The notes under the pieces are model-generated. The model worked only from the letters and a program-made list of their open reading frames with translations. It was not told the DNA's origin and searched no databases. From JBCBSZ01 sp039185015 (GTDB lineage: Bacteria; Actinomycetota; Acidimicrobiia; Acidimicrobiales; Poriferisodalaceae), in assembly GCA_039185015.1 (NCBI GenBank), contig JBCDAU010000008.1, forward strand, positions 62,001 through 126,000: DNA of 64,000 bases, written 5' to 3'. The position numbers and the translations under genes were made by a program. This document shows, piece after piece, positions 33,997 through 42,060 of the stretch (positions are counted from its first letter, which is position 1; every line of letters starts with the position of its first letter).

Positions 33997-34902
33997 TCAG
34001 GCCGTGCCGGTCGCCGAGATCGACCCCATGCGGCCGGCGTTGAAGTCGGCGATGGCCTCGTCGATCTCGTCGTAGGTGTTCATGACGAACGGGCCGTAGC
34101 GGGCGATCGGCTCACCGATCGGCTCGCCGGTCAGCACGAACGCCTCGAAGGGGGCGGAGGCGTCGTCCGGCACCGCGATCAGCACGTCGCCACCGGAACG
34201 GGCGAACACGGCGAGGTCCTGCGGGGCGACCCGAACGGCGTCCTCGCCGACGCGGGCCGAGCCGGCGAACGCGTACACCGCTGCGGTGTGGCCGGCGGCG
34301 ACCGGGATTCGCAGCTGCGAGCCGGGACGGACGGTGATTCGGGCGTAACCGATCGGCGTGTGGGTCCGGGCCGGACCCTCGACGCCGAGCAGCGACCCGG
34401 CCACGACCTCGGCCGACCAGCCGTCGCCGTCCACACGGGCGAGTTGGTCGTTGGTGAGCCCCTGATAGTGGGGCTGGGTCCGGCGCAGTGAGGCGGGCAG
34501 GTTGACCCACAGCTGCATGCCGTGGCCGACGCCGCCCTCGCGCTGCACCCGCTCGCTCGGCATCTCCGAGTGCACGATCCCGTCGCCGGCGGTCATCCAC
34601 TGGACGTCGCCGGGACCGATCAGGCCGTGGTTGCCCGCAGAGTCCCGGTGCTCGACCTCGCCGCGCAGGACGTAGGTGACGGTCTCGAAGCCACGGTGCG
34701 GATGGGGCGGTGCTCCGATGGCCTCGCCCGGTTCGACGCGGTTCGGCGCCATCTCGTCGAGGAGGAGGAAGGGATCGAGCCAGTCGAGGGCGCGACTCGG
34801 GAACGGTCGGTGGACCTCGAAGCCGCCGCCCTCGAGGGTGGTGGTCGCAGCCACGACCCGCTCCAGCGGGCGGCTCGTCTGCGTGGTGCTCGTTGCGCTC
34901 AT
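33997..34902 (-). CDS. Pirin family protein
   Basis: A 301-residue bicupin pirin. The N-terminal cupin has the metal-site signature P-H-P-H-R-G-F-E-T-V-T-Y followed by H-R-D-S-A-G and G-D-G-I-V-H-S-E-M-P. The C-terminal pirin domain (P-I-G-E-P-I-A-R-Y-G-P-F-V-M-N-T) is complete. Pirins are Fe-binding; some have quercetinase activity or act as redox sensors. It is divergently transcribed from a MarR regulator with three palindromes between them, so it is very likely that regulator's target. Confidence 0.93.
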   Translation of the reverse strand: MSATSTTQTSRPLERVVAATTTLEGGGFEVHRPFPSRALDWLDPFLLLDEMAPNRVEPGEAIGAPPHPHRGFETVTYVLRGEVEHRDSAGNHGLIGPGDVQWMTAGDGIVHSEMPSERVQREGGVGHGMQLWVNLPASLRRTQPHYQGLTNDQLARVDGDGWSAEVVAGSLLGVEGPARTHTPIGYARITVRPGSQLRIPVAAGHTAAVYAFAGSARVGEDAVRVAPQDLAVFARSGGDVLIAVPDDASAPFEAFVLTGEPIGEPIARYGPFVMNTYDEIDEAIADFNAGRMGSISATGTA

Positions 34903-34924
34903 CTGACCGCCTCCTCGTGAGTAC

Positions 34925-34994
34925 TTGACACGTCAATTGAATCGCTTGAAGGATCAAGCTATCCAGAAACGATTGACGCGTCAACCAGTACGGT
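34925..34994. promoter_or_regulatory. MarR operator cluster and divergent promoters (pirin/marR)
   Basis: Three palindromes lie between the divergent genes: TTGACACGTCAA (34925-34936, one mismatch), GCTTGA-AGGA-TCAAGC (34944-34959) and TTGACGCGTCAA (34973-34984, perfect). The pirin promoter is TTGACG (34984..34979), 17 bp, TAGCTT (34961..34956), so two palindromes overlap its -35 and -10. TACGGT (34989-34994) lies 7 nt before the marR GTG. This layout predicts repression of pirin and autoregulation by the MarR protein. Confidence 0.72.
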
Positions 34995-35001
34995 GGCGCC
35001 C

Positions 35002-35487
35002 GTGAGCGAGACACCGGAGTGGCTCGACGAGACCCAGGAAGCGGCCTGGGCCGGACTGCGCGCCGTGCTGTTCCGGGCGTTCCCGGAGATGGAGCGGACG
35101 CTGAAGGCGCACGGCCTGCTCGCCGTGCACTACCACATCTTCGTCTCGCTCTCGTCGGCCCCCGACCGCACGCTGCGACTCAGCGATCTCGCGGACGCAG
35201 CGGACATGTCACAGAGCCGCCTCACCCATCGCATGCGCTCGCTGGTGAAGCGGGGCGAGGTCGCCATCACCGAGGATCCGGACGACGGACGAGCCAAGAA
35301 CGCCACGCTCACCGACCTCGGACAGTCCCGGCTCGACGAGCTCGCCCCGCTGCACATCGCCGACGTGAGGCGCCTGCTCTTCGACCCGCTCACCGACGAG
35401 CAGACCGCAGCGCTGGCCGACGCCGTCACCACGATCGCCGACCACCTGTGCGAGCACCCCGAGTTCCTCAACCCGCAGAGCGGCTGA
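35002..35487 (+). CDS. MarR-family transcriptional regulator
   Basis: A 161-residue winged-helix regulator. The core is recognisable in L-S-D-L-A-D-A-A-D-M-S-Q-S-R-L-T-H-R-M-R-S-L (recognition helix) and V-A-I-T-E-D-P-D-D-G-R-A-K-N-A-T-L-T (wing). GTG 35002 is chosen over GTG 34993 because TACGGT lies 7 nt before it. It divergently faces pirin across the palindrome cluster. No conserved Cys sensor was noticed. Confidence 0.88.
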   Translation: MSETPEWLDETQEAAWAGLRAVLFRAFPEMERTLKAHGLLAVHYHIFVSLSSAPDRTLRLSDLADAADMSQSRLTHRMRSLVKRGEVAITEDPDDGRAKNATLTDLGQSRLDELAPLHIADVRRLLFDPLTDEQTAALADAVTTIADHLCEHPEFLNPQSG

Positions 35488-35509
35488 CCCACCGACTCGG
35501 GTCGACGCG

Positions 35510-35515
35510 TAGGGT
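35510..35515 (+). promoter_or_regulatory. Leaderless -10 of the Sec-redoxin gene
   Basis: TAGGGT lies 6 nt before the ATG at 35522 with no Shine-Dalgarno; one of the clearest leaderless starts in the window. Confidence 0.55.
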
Positions 35516-35521
35516 GCGCCC

Positions 35522-36715
35522 ATGGGGGATGTGATGAGGGACGACGCACCGTACGCCCGGCGAGACGAGTCCGGGCTCTGGGAAGACCGCTTCGGTGCGC
35601 TCGGACCGGTGAAACCGGGACGGGGTCCACGGCAGGATCCGGTCGGCGAGTTCCCAACCGGGCCGGCCATCGGCGAGCGCTTCCCCGACGTCCGCGTGGC
35701 CGCGCACAGCGGCGACGAGGTCGACGTCCACGCCGATCGAGCCGGCCGACCGATGGTGTTCGCCTTCTACCGGTCGGCGGTGTGGTGACCGCCCTGCCGC
35801 ACGCAGCTGGTCGAGCTGCAAGAACATGCCGCCCGGTACGCCGACGCGGGGGTGGCGCTCTACACGCTGAGCTACGACGAGGCCGACGCCCTGGCGGACT
35901 TCGCCCGGTCCCACGGCATCACGTACCCGCTCCTGTCCGATCCGGACAGCGAGGTGATCGAGGCCTTCGGCATCCTGAACACGCTGATCGACCCCGATGA
36001 CCACCCCTGGTACGGGATCCCGTACCCCGGCGTGTACCTCGTGGACGCCGACGGGGTGATCGCCGACAAGTTCTTCGAGTCGTCGTTCATGCTGCGACCG
36101 TCCGCCGAGCAGCTCCTCCGAGCCGCCCTCGGCGAGCAGCTGGAGCTCCCCCCGGTCGAGCGCGTCGACGGCGAGGTCGCGGTGGACGTCGCCTTCGACG
36201 GTGAGATGTGGTGGCCCGGCGTCGTCCACGACCTGGTCGTGCGGTTCGCGGTGCCCTCCGGACAGCACCTGTACGGCGAGCCCGTGCCCGACGGCATGGT
36301 CGCCACGACCGTGGAGGTCGACGACCAGGTCAGCCTCGTCGTGCAGCCGGCCCGACTCCCGCCGACCTCGCCGCACACCCTGGGCACGGGCGAGACGCTG
36401 CAGATCTTCGACGGTGACGTGACCGTGCGGGTGCCGATGACCCACCTCGGACGAGCGCTCGTCCCGGCCGACGACGGCCGCACCGTGGTCCGCCTCACCG
36501 GCACGGTGCGCTGGCAGTCGTGCGACGACGAGGCCTGCCACCTCCCCCGGAACGAGTCCTTCTCGATCGAGGTACCTGCGGCGAAGCACGACAGCCCGGC
36601 GAGCGAGCTCGAGCATCCGGAGGGGATGGACGTGCGCGTCCGCCTCGGCGAGATGGTCTCCCGCCGGACCGATCGCCCGCTCGGCGACATCATGCGGGAG
36701 GCCACCGCCGACTGA
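35522..36715 (+). CDS. Selenoprotein redoxin (W-U-P-P-C) with DsbD-like C-terminal domain
   Basis: A 397-residue thioredoxin-fold protein read through a TGA at 35786-35788 (residue 89). The sequence F-Y-R-S-A-V-W-[TGA]-P-P-C-R-T-Q-L-V-E-L aligns the TGA with the first Cys of a CxxC, giving U89-P-P-C92. The redoxin domain continues after the TGA (L-L-S-D-P-D-S-E-V, G-V-Y-L-V-D-A-D-G-V-I). Residues about 205-360 resemble the DsbD N-terminal beta domain with a Cys pair (C334-x4-C339), a likely redox partner. Without recoding it would be an 88-residue stub plus an orphan. Role: probable peroxide or disulfide reductase. Confidence 0.9.
35803..35819 (+). promoter_or_regulatory. Bacterial SECIS hairpin of the redoxin
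   Basis: GCAGCT (35803-35808) pairs perfectly with AGCTGC (35814-35819), leaving a GGTCG loop. The loop begins 20 nt after the TGA. A GG at the start of a small apical loop at this distance matches the bacterial SECIS rule, and GGUC is also in the apex of the E. coli fdhF SECIS that SelB binds. Confidence 0.78.
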
Positions 36716-36724
36716 GCGGCCCGC

Positions 36725-37255
36725 TCAGGAGGTCGCGACCGCCCTGACCGTCAGCTGCAGGTCCCGGCCGATCATCAGTGACGGCATCTTGCCGACGCCG
36801 ATGGCCTTCCGGTCGACGGTGGCCGTCGCCACGAAGGTGCCGCCGTCCGGGCCGGCCTCGACGTCGGAGATCTCCACCGCGAGCGGGAACGACTCGCCCT
36901 TGACCGTCACGGTGCCGTCGGTCCGGTAGCCGCCGGCGCTCGACTCGACCCCACCGCAGCGGAACGTGAGCAGCGGGTGAGCCTCGGCGTCGAGGAAGTC
37001 GGCGCTCCGGACGTGCTCGTCGCGCTTCGCGTTGCCACTGTCGTAGGTGCCGGCGTCGGCACTGATCTCGACGCCGGTGACCGCGCCGCCCTCGACGGTG
37101 ATCGACCCGGCATCGACCTGCAGCGTCGCGGGCACCGTACGGAACAGGAAGTTCTTGGCGGTCACGGTGACCGTGGTGGCCGACGGATCGAGCCGCCAGG
37201 TGCCGTCCGGAAGTGTGCCGGACGGAGAAACTTGATCGTTCACGTGGTCACTCAT
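36725..37255 (-). CDS. YceI family protein
   Basis: A 176-residue lipocalin-like beta-barrel of the YceI family, which binds polyisoprenoids in characterised members. The pattern G-T-W-R-L-D-P-S-A-T-T-V-T-V-T-A-K, V-T-G-V-E-I-S-A-D-A-G-T-Y-D-S-G-N-A-K-R-D-E-H and L-T-F-R-C is clear. There is no signal peptide, so cytosolic. The promoter is TTGAAG (37290..37285), 17 bp, TACGCT (37267..37262), with 6 nt to the ATG, hence leaderless. Divergent from a MarR gene, its probable regulator. Confidence 0.92.
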   Translation of the reverse strand: MSDHVNDQVSPSGTLPDGTWRLDPSATTVTVTAKNFLFRTVPATLQVDAGSITVEGGAVTGVEISADAGTYDSGNAKRDEHVRSADFLDAEAHPLLTFRCGGVESSAGGYRTDGTVTVKGESFPLAVEISDVEAGPDGGTFVATATVDRKAIGVGKMPSLMIGRDLQLTVRAVATS

Positions 37256-37261
37256 GAACAG

Positions 37262-37306
37262 AGCGTAGGCCCAGAAACATGAACCTTCAACCTCTTCTCG
37301 TACACT
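37262..37306. promoter_or_regulatory. Divergent leaderless promoters of yceI-like and marR genes
   Basis: - strand: -35 TTGAAG (37290..37285), 17-bp spacer, -10 TACGCT (37267..37262), 6 nt to ATG. + strand: TACACT (37301-37306), 7 nt to GTG 37314. The heptamer CATGAAC occurs at 37253-37259 and 37278-37284 as a direct repeat, a possible MarR contact. Confidence 0.6.
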
Positions 37307-37313
37307 CGACACC

Positions 37314-37793
37314 GTGACGGAGACGAGATGGCTGTCCGAGGACGAGGTGCAGGCGTGGCGACCGCTCGCCGCGATGCTGCTCCTGCTCCCTCCGCATCTC
37401 GGCGCCGCGCTCCAACCGCACGGCCTCACGTTCTTCGAGTACTCAACGCTGGTCGTGCTCGATGCGTCCGAGGACCGCACGCGGTCGATGACGGAGCTGG
37501 CCGTGCTGTCGAACGGTGAGCTCTCCCGCACCTCGCACAGCGCGAAGCGGCTCGAGCAGCGCGGGCTGATCCGTCGTCATCGGTGCCCCACCGACCGCCG
37601 GGTGACCCTCGTCAGCCTGACCGAGGATGGTCTGGCGCTGCTGGCCGCCGCGGCACCGGGTCACGTCGAGTCGGTGCGTGACGCGGTCTTCGACGCGCTG
37701 ACGCCGGACGAGGCGATCCAGCTCGGTCGACTGGCGGGCAACGTGATGCGCCGCCTGGACCCGGACGGGCCGTGGGATCCGGCGACGGACTGA
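37314..37793 (+). CDS. MarR-family transcriptional regulator
   Basis: A 159-residue MarR protein with H-G-L-T-F-F-E-Y-S-T-L near residue 40, recognition helix N-G-E-L-S-R-T-S-H-S-A-K-R-L-E-Q-R-G-L, and wing H-R-C-P-T-D-R-R-V-T-L-V-S-L-T. Leaderless GTG start. It is divergently arranged with the YceI gene, the usual target layout for this family. The ligand is unknown. Confidence 0.88.
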   Translation: MTETRWLSEDEVQAWRPLAAMLLLLPPHLGAALQPHGLTFFEYSTLVVLDASEDRTRSMTELAVLSNGELSRTSHSAKRLEQRGLIRRHRCPTDRRVTLVSLTEDGLALLAAAAPGHVESVRDAVFDALTPDEAIQLGRLAGNVMRRLDPDGPWDPATD

Positions 37794-37807
37794 GATGATC
37801 CGGCCGG

Positions 37808-39286
37808 TCAGACGGGCTGGACGTTGTGGGCTTCCTGGCCCTTGCGGCCCGGCACGAGGTCGAACGACACGGCCTGCCCCTCGTCGAGCGAGCGGTGGCC
37901 GTTCCCGGCGATGTGGGAGTAGTGGACGAACACGTCCTGCTGGCCGTCCCGGGCGATGAAGCCGTAGCCCTTCTTGCGATCGAAGAACTTGACGGTGCCG
38001 CGGTTGGCATCGCTGCCGTTGCGAGGTCGACGCGGAGCCGACGCTCGATCCCGGTCAGCCCGCTTCGACCGCGGAGCCTTCGCCGTGGCGTCCCGCGATG
38101 GCGTCGGCCTCGGTGCGGCCGCCTCCTCGACCGGGCGGGGCGCCCGACGAGCGATGTCGGTCGTGATGGTGCGCAACTCGGACGCGTCCGGCGCGGCGAC
38201 CTGCTGCTCGAGGCCCACCGCACGCTGGATGCGGCGCACTTCCTTCTTCTGGTCCGGCTGCACGAGCGAGACCACGACACCACCGGCGCCACCGCGAGCG
38301 GTTCGACCGGAGCGGTGGACGTAGGCCTTGTGGTCCTCCGGCGGATCGAAGTGGAGCACCGAGGCGACGTCGTCGACGTGGATGCCTCGGGCGGCGACGT
38401 CGGTGGCCACGAGCGCCTGGGCCTTGCCCCGACTGAAGTCGGCGAGCGCCTTGTTGCGCTGGTTCTGGTTGCGACCGCCGTGGATGGCGACGGCGTCGAC
38501 GCCCTGCTTGCCGAGCTGACGGGCGAGGCGGTCGGCGCCGTGGCGGGTCCGGGTGAACACGATCGTCGGCCACGCGGCGGTGATCGCTTCGGCGGCGACA
38601 CGGGCCCGGTCGGCACGCTCGACGTTCCAGAAGCGGTGCTCGGCGGCGGTGATGTCCGGGGTGGCGTCACCGACCTCGTGGCGAGCCGGATCGCGTTGGT
38701 AGGCCTCGGTGAGCTTGGCGATGTCGCCGTCGAGCGTCGCCGAGAACAGCAGCGTCTGTCGGTCGGACTGCGTCTGGTCGAGGATGCGCCGGACGGCCGG
38801 CAGGAAGCCCATGTCGGCCATGCGGTCGGCCTCGTCGAGCACGACCCGCTCGACGGCATCGAGCGACACGTCGCCGCCCTGGACGAGGTCCTCGAGCCGA
38901 CCGGGGCAGGCGACGAGGACGTCGACGCCGCGGCGCAGCGCCGAGCGCTGCTTGCCGTAGCCGACGCCGCCGTAGACCACGTCGACCCGGACGGGTCCAG
39001 CGAAGCTCTTCAGCTCACTTGCGATCTGGTCGGCGAGCTCGCGGGTCGGGGCGAGGATGAGGCTGCGAGGTCGGCGCGACTCGGAGCGCTCCGCGAGCGC
39101 GACGAGCGGCACGCCGAAGGCGAGCGTCTTGCCGGAGCCGGTGGGCGCGCGACCACAGAGGTCGCGGCCGGCGAGGGTGTCGGCGATGGTGGCGGCCTGG
39201 ATCTCGAACGGCTCGGTGATGCCGCGCGTGGCGAGGGCCGCGCAGATGCCGGCGGGGACGCCCAACTGGGCGAAGGTCGTGGACAC
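37808..39286 (-). CDS. DEAD-box RNA helicase fused to a cold-shock domain
   Basis: A 492-residue protein. The helicase core (1-380) has the Q motif with F-E-I-Q, motif I A-P-T-G-S-G-K-T, Ia P-T-R-E-L, motif II D-E-A-D, III F-S-A-T, V A-T-D-V-A-A-R-G-I and VI H-R-S-G-R-T-A-R. A basic linker follows, then a C-terminal CspA-type domain (about 425-492) with G-T-V-K-F-F-D-R-K-K-G-Y-G-F-I and D-V-F-V-H-Y-S containing both RNP motifs. Helicase and cold-shock chaperone are normally separate proteins that cooperate on RNA unwinding. AAGGAG precedes the GTG. Role: RNA remodelling, likely at low temperature. Confidence 0.92.
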   Translation of the reverse strand: MSTTFAQLGVPAGICAALATRGITEPFEIQAATIADTLAGRDLCGRAPTGSGKTLAFGVPLVALAERSESRRPRSLILAPTRELADQIASELKSFAGPVRVDVVYGGVGYGKQRSALRRGVDVLVACPGRLEDLVQGGDVSLDAVERVVLDEADRMADMGFLPAVRRILDQTQSDRQTLLFSATLDGDIAKLTEAYQRDPARHEVGDATPDITAAEHRFWNVERADRARVAAEAITAAWPTIVFTRTRHGADRLARQLGKQGVDAVAIHGGRNQNQRNKALADFSRGKAQALVATDVAARGIHVDDVASVLHFDPPEDHKAYVHRSGRTARGGAGGVVVSLVQPDQKKEVRRIQRAVGLEQQVAAPDASELRTITTDIARRAPRPVEEAAAPRPTPSRDATAKAPRSKRADRDRASAPRRPRNGSDANRGTVKFFDRKKGYGFIARDGQQDVFVHYSHIAGNGHRSLDEGQAVSFDLVPGRKGQEAHNVQPV

Positions 39287-39424
39287 GGTGTCTCCTTGCC
39301 CGCGCGGACACGCGCTGCGGGCAGATCAGGGTTCGTTGCGCCTCGACGGATGCGCCGAGGTCGTCGGATCGGGGGGTTGGGCGGTTCACGATGACCGGAG
39401 GAACCACGCCCGTCTGCGAACCCG

Positions 39425-39505
39425 CCGGATGGATGAGCCATCCGGGCAGCTCCGGAGGGTAGCGGGATCAGACCGCAGGTCCTCCGGGTTGTGTCGTGCG
39501 ACACG
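39425..39505. promoter_or_regulatory. Two inverted repeats in the helicase/protease intergenic region
   Basis: The 298-bp gap 39287-39584 holds a perfect 8-bp stem CCGGATGG/CCATCCGG with a 5-nt loop (39425-39445) and a perfect operator-like GTGTCG-TG-CGACAC (39492-39505). The first would lie in the 5' leader of the helicase message and could be an RNA thermosensor-like or attenuator hairpin, or a terminator. The second could be a protein site for either gene. No coding capacity is seen. Confidence 0.4.
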
Positions 39506-39584
39506 TCGCGCCGTCCGCGAACCGTTGTGACGCGTTGGTGGTCCGTTGCTCGATCGACCCCGCCCGGGGGCCGAAGCCCTTCCC

Positions 39585-40991
39585 ATGTTTCGAGGACCCG
39601 TTCTCGCCCGAGTGTCCATGCTGTTGCTCGGCGTCCTGCTCGCCGCCACGGCGGTCGTGCCCGTCGGTCTGCCCGATCGGACCGATGCGGCAGCGACCCT
39701 CGCTCCGACCGCCGACGTCGTCCGACCTTCCTCGTCGATGGTCGAGATGCTCGACGAGTCGCACTCCGGCGGCGTCGTCACCATGGCCGATCTCCGCCGG
39801 GACCTCCTCGGGGACGAGGGCCACCTCGCGACCGGCGCCGGCGTCGACGTCGCGCTGATCGACACGGGGGTCTCGCCGGTTCCTGGGCTCGACGGCGGCA
39901 ACGTCCTCCACGGCCCCGACCTCTCGGGCGAGGGGTCCATCCCCGAGGTCGCCTACCTCGACACCTACGGCCACGGCACGCACATGGCCGGGATCATCGC
40001 GGGCACCCGTCCCGGCGCGGAGGGCATCGCCCCGCAGGCTCGGATCATCAGCATCAAGGTCGCAGGCGCCGACGGCATCACGACCGTGCCGCAGGTCGTC
40101 GCCGCGATCGACTGGGTGGTCGAGCATCGCAACGCCGACGGCATGAACATCCGGGTCCTCAACCTGTCCCTGGGCCAGTCGGGAGTCTCGAACCACGAGG
40201 GCGACCTGCTGTCGGCCGCCGTCGAGCGGGCCTGGGATGCCGGCATCTTCGTCGTGGTCGCCGCCGGCAACTCCGGCAGCGGCCCGGGTCACCTGGACAG
40301 CCCGGCGATCGATCCGTACGTCCTCGCCGTCGGTGCCTCGGACTCCATGAGCAACGACGACATCGAGGAGCGGGTCATCCCCGACTGGTCGGCCCGCGGC
40401 GACGGGGACCGCAACCCCGATCTCGTCGCACCCGGCCGTTCGATCGCCTCCTACCGGGTGCCCGGTTCGACGATCGACGTCGCCGCCCCGCACGCCCGCC
40501 ACGACGACGACTTCTTCCTCGGCTCGGGCACCTCGCAGTCGGCCGCGGTCATGAGCGGTCTCGCGGCTGCGATCATCGCCCGCTACCCGTGGACGAACCC
40601 GGACCGCCTGAAGTGGACGATCGTCAAGGACGCCGAGTCGATCGACGGCTACCGGAACCACGACGAGGGCCGGGGCCACGTCGAGGGCGACGACAGCATC
40701 GAGGGGCAGGCGGGCAACCGCACCCAGCGACACGCCCGTGCAGCCGGCAACGGCACCGGCATCACCACCCCGAGCGGTGCGACCTGGTCGGGGGGTGGCT
40801 GGAACGGAGCGACGTGGGCCGGTGCCACCTGGAGTGGCGCCACCTGGTCCGGTGGCACCTGGTCGGGCGCCACGTGGTCGGGCGCCACGTGGTCAGGTGC
40901 CACCTGGTCCGGGGCGACCTGGTCCGGAGCGACATGGTCCGGTGCCACCTGGAGTGGCGCTACCTGGTCAGGGCACGGCTGGACCAACTGA
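39585..40991 (+). CDS. Secreted S8 subtilisin-like protease with C-terminal WSGAT repeats
   Basis: A 468-residue subtilase with a signal peptide (residues about 1-32). The catalytic triad is visible: Asp in V-A-L-I-D-T-G-V-S, His in Y-G-H-G-T-H-M-A-G, Ser in G-S-G-T-S-Q-S-A-A-V, and the oxyanion Asn in A-A-G-N-S-G-S. The chain ends in 14 pentapeptide units of the SGATW type (residues about 397-466), probably a cell-wall or surface association tail. ATG 39585 begins the signal peptide; an upstream TTG would precede it with a charged stretch. Role: extracellular proteolysis. Confidence 0.92.
   Translation: MFRGPVLARVSMLLLGVLLAATAVVPVGLPDRTDAAATLAPTADVVRPSSSMVEMLDESHSGGVVTMADLRRDLLGDEGHLATGAGVDVALIDTGVSPVPGLDGGNVLHGPDLSGEGSIPEVAYLDTYGHGTHMAGIIAGTRPGAEGIAPQARIISIKVAGADGITTVPQVVAAIDWVVEHRNADGMNIRVLNLSLGQSGVSNHEGDLLSAAVERAWDAGIFVVVAAGNSGSGPGHLDSPAIDPYVLAVGASDSMSNDDIEERVIPDWSARGDGDRNPDLVAPGRSIASYRVPGSTIDVAAPHARHDDDFFLGSGTSQSAAVMSGLAAAIIARYPWTNPDRLKWTIVKDAESIDGYRNHDEGRGHVEGDDSIEGQAGNRTQRHARAAGNGTGITTPSGATWSGGGWNGATWAGATWSGATWSGGTWSGATWSGATWSGATWSGATWSGATWSGATWSGATWSGHGWTN
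40773..40982 (+). repeat. Fourteen 15-bp coding repeats (SGATW)
   Basis: Consecutive 15-bp units encode SGATW with variants SGGGW, NGATW, AGATW, SGGTW and a final SGHGW. Units vary at silent sites (tccggt/tcgggc/agtggc), so this is an old but still homogenised minisatellite rather than a CRISPR or sequencing artefact. Confidence 0.9.
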
Positions 40992-41073
40992 ACCGGAACC
41001 GGGTTCGCCGGCGGGCGGGGTGTGTGGTGCGCCCCGCCCGTTCGGCGCGTCCGGGATCGGCGCCTGGCGCGGC

Positions 41074-41079
41074 CAGACT
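41074..41079 (+). promoter_or_regulatory. Leaderless -10 of the glutaminase gene
   Basis: CAGACT lies 6 nt before the ATG at 41086; no ribosome site is visible. Confidence 0.4.
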
Positions 41080-41085
41080 GACCGG

Positions 41086-42057
41086 ATGGAGGTCGACCAG
41101 GAGCGGGCCGAACGCCGGGCGTGGTTCGTCCGGGCGTGCGAGGAGCTGCACGGCAGGTACACCGGGCTGACCGATGGCGCTCCGGCCGGTTACATCCCGC
41201 AACTGGCCGAGGTCGACCCGGACCGCTTCGCGATCGCCGCGATGACCGCCGACGGTGACAGCGTGGGCATCGGCGACACCGACCATCCCTTCACGATCCA
41301 GTCGATCTCGAAGCTGCTCGCCTTCGGACTGGCGCTCGAGGCGCACGGACGCGAGGCCGTGCTCCAACGGGTCGGGGTGGCGCCCACCGGTGACCCGTTC
41401 AACTCGATCGAGCTCGACGAGGAGCACGGTCGTGCCCCGAATCCGATGGTGAACTCGGGAGCGATCGCCGTCACGGACCTCGTCCCCGGCGAGGGCCTCG
41501 ACGGGCGCATCGAGGCCCTGCGTGCGATGTTCGCCCGCTACCTCGGACATCCGCCGGAGATCGACCGGTCGGTGTGGGAGAGCGAGCGGGCCACCGGCCA
41601 CCGGAACCGGGCGATCGCCCACCTCCTGCTCGGGCGGGGCATCATCACCGACCGGGTCGACGAGACGCTCGACCTCTACTTCGGCCAGTGCTCGGTGCTC
41701 GTGACCGCCGCCGAGCTGGCGATGATCGCCGCCACGATCGCCAACCATGGTGTCCATCCGGTCTCCGGCGAGCACGTCGTTGCCCCAACGATCGCTCGGG
41801 ACATGATGACCGTGGCCCTGACCTGCGGGATGTACGACTACGCCGGCGAGTGGGCCTTCACGGTCGGGATCCCGGCCAAGAGCGGCGTCGGCGGCGGCAT
41901 CCTCGGTGTCCTGCCCGGAGCGGCCGGCATCGCCACGTTCTCCCCTCGCCTCGACGACCACGGCCACAGCGTGCGGGGCCTGCGCGTGTTCGAGGACCTG
42001 AGCCGGACCTTCGACCTCCACCTCTTCGACCCCGACCGCCCCTGGTACCGGAGGTGA
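41086..42057 (+). CDS. glsA: Glutaminase
   Basis: A 323-residue serine-dependent glutaminase (beta-lactamase fold), converting glutamine to glutamate and ammonia. Family motifs are G-x-Y-I-P-Q-L-A near residue 37, the nucleophile motif Q-S-I-S-K (S-x-x-K), N-P-M-V-N-S-G-A-I-A, and the E-W-A-F-T-V-G-I-P-A-K-S-G-V-G-G-G-I block. The length matches GlsA/YbaS-type enzymes. Monocistronic between the subtilase and a convergent SDR. Confidence 0.93.
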   Translation: MEVDQERAERRAWFVRACEELHGRYTGLTDGAPAGYIPQLAEVDPDRFAIAAMTADGDSVGIGDTDHPFTIQSISKLLAFGLALEAHGREAVLQRVGVAPTGDPFNSIELDEEHGRAPNPMVNSGAIAVTDLVPGEGLDGRIEALRAMFARYLGHPPEIDRSVWESERATGHRNRAIAHLLLGRGIITDRVDETLDLYFGQCSVLVTAAELAMIAATIANHGVHPVSGEHVVAPTIARDMMTVALTCGMYDYAGEWAFTVGIPAKSGVGGGILGVLPGAAGIATFSPRLDDHGHSVRGLRVFEDLSRTFDLHLFDPDRPWYRR

Positions 42058-42060
42058 GCG

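Noticed and set aside
35852..36715. Independent gene beginning GTG at 35852
   Set aside because: It is the same frame as the upstream redoxin, starts in the middle of a thioredoxin fold, and has no ribosome site; it is the 3' part of the TGA-containing selenoprotein.
40773..40982. CRISPR-like short repeat array
   Set aside because: The 15-bp units are contiguous, in-frame and encode SGATW; there are no spacers.
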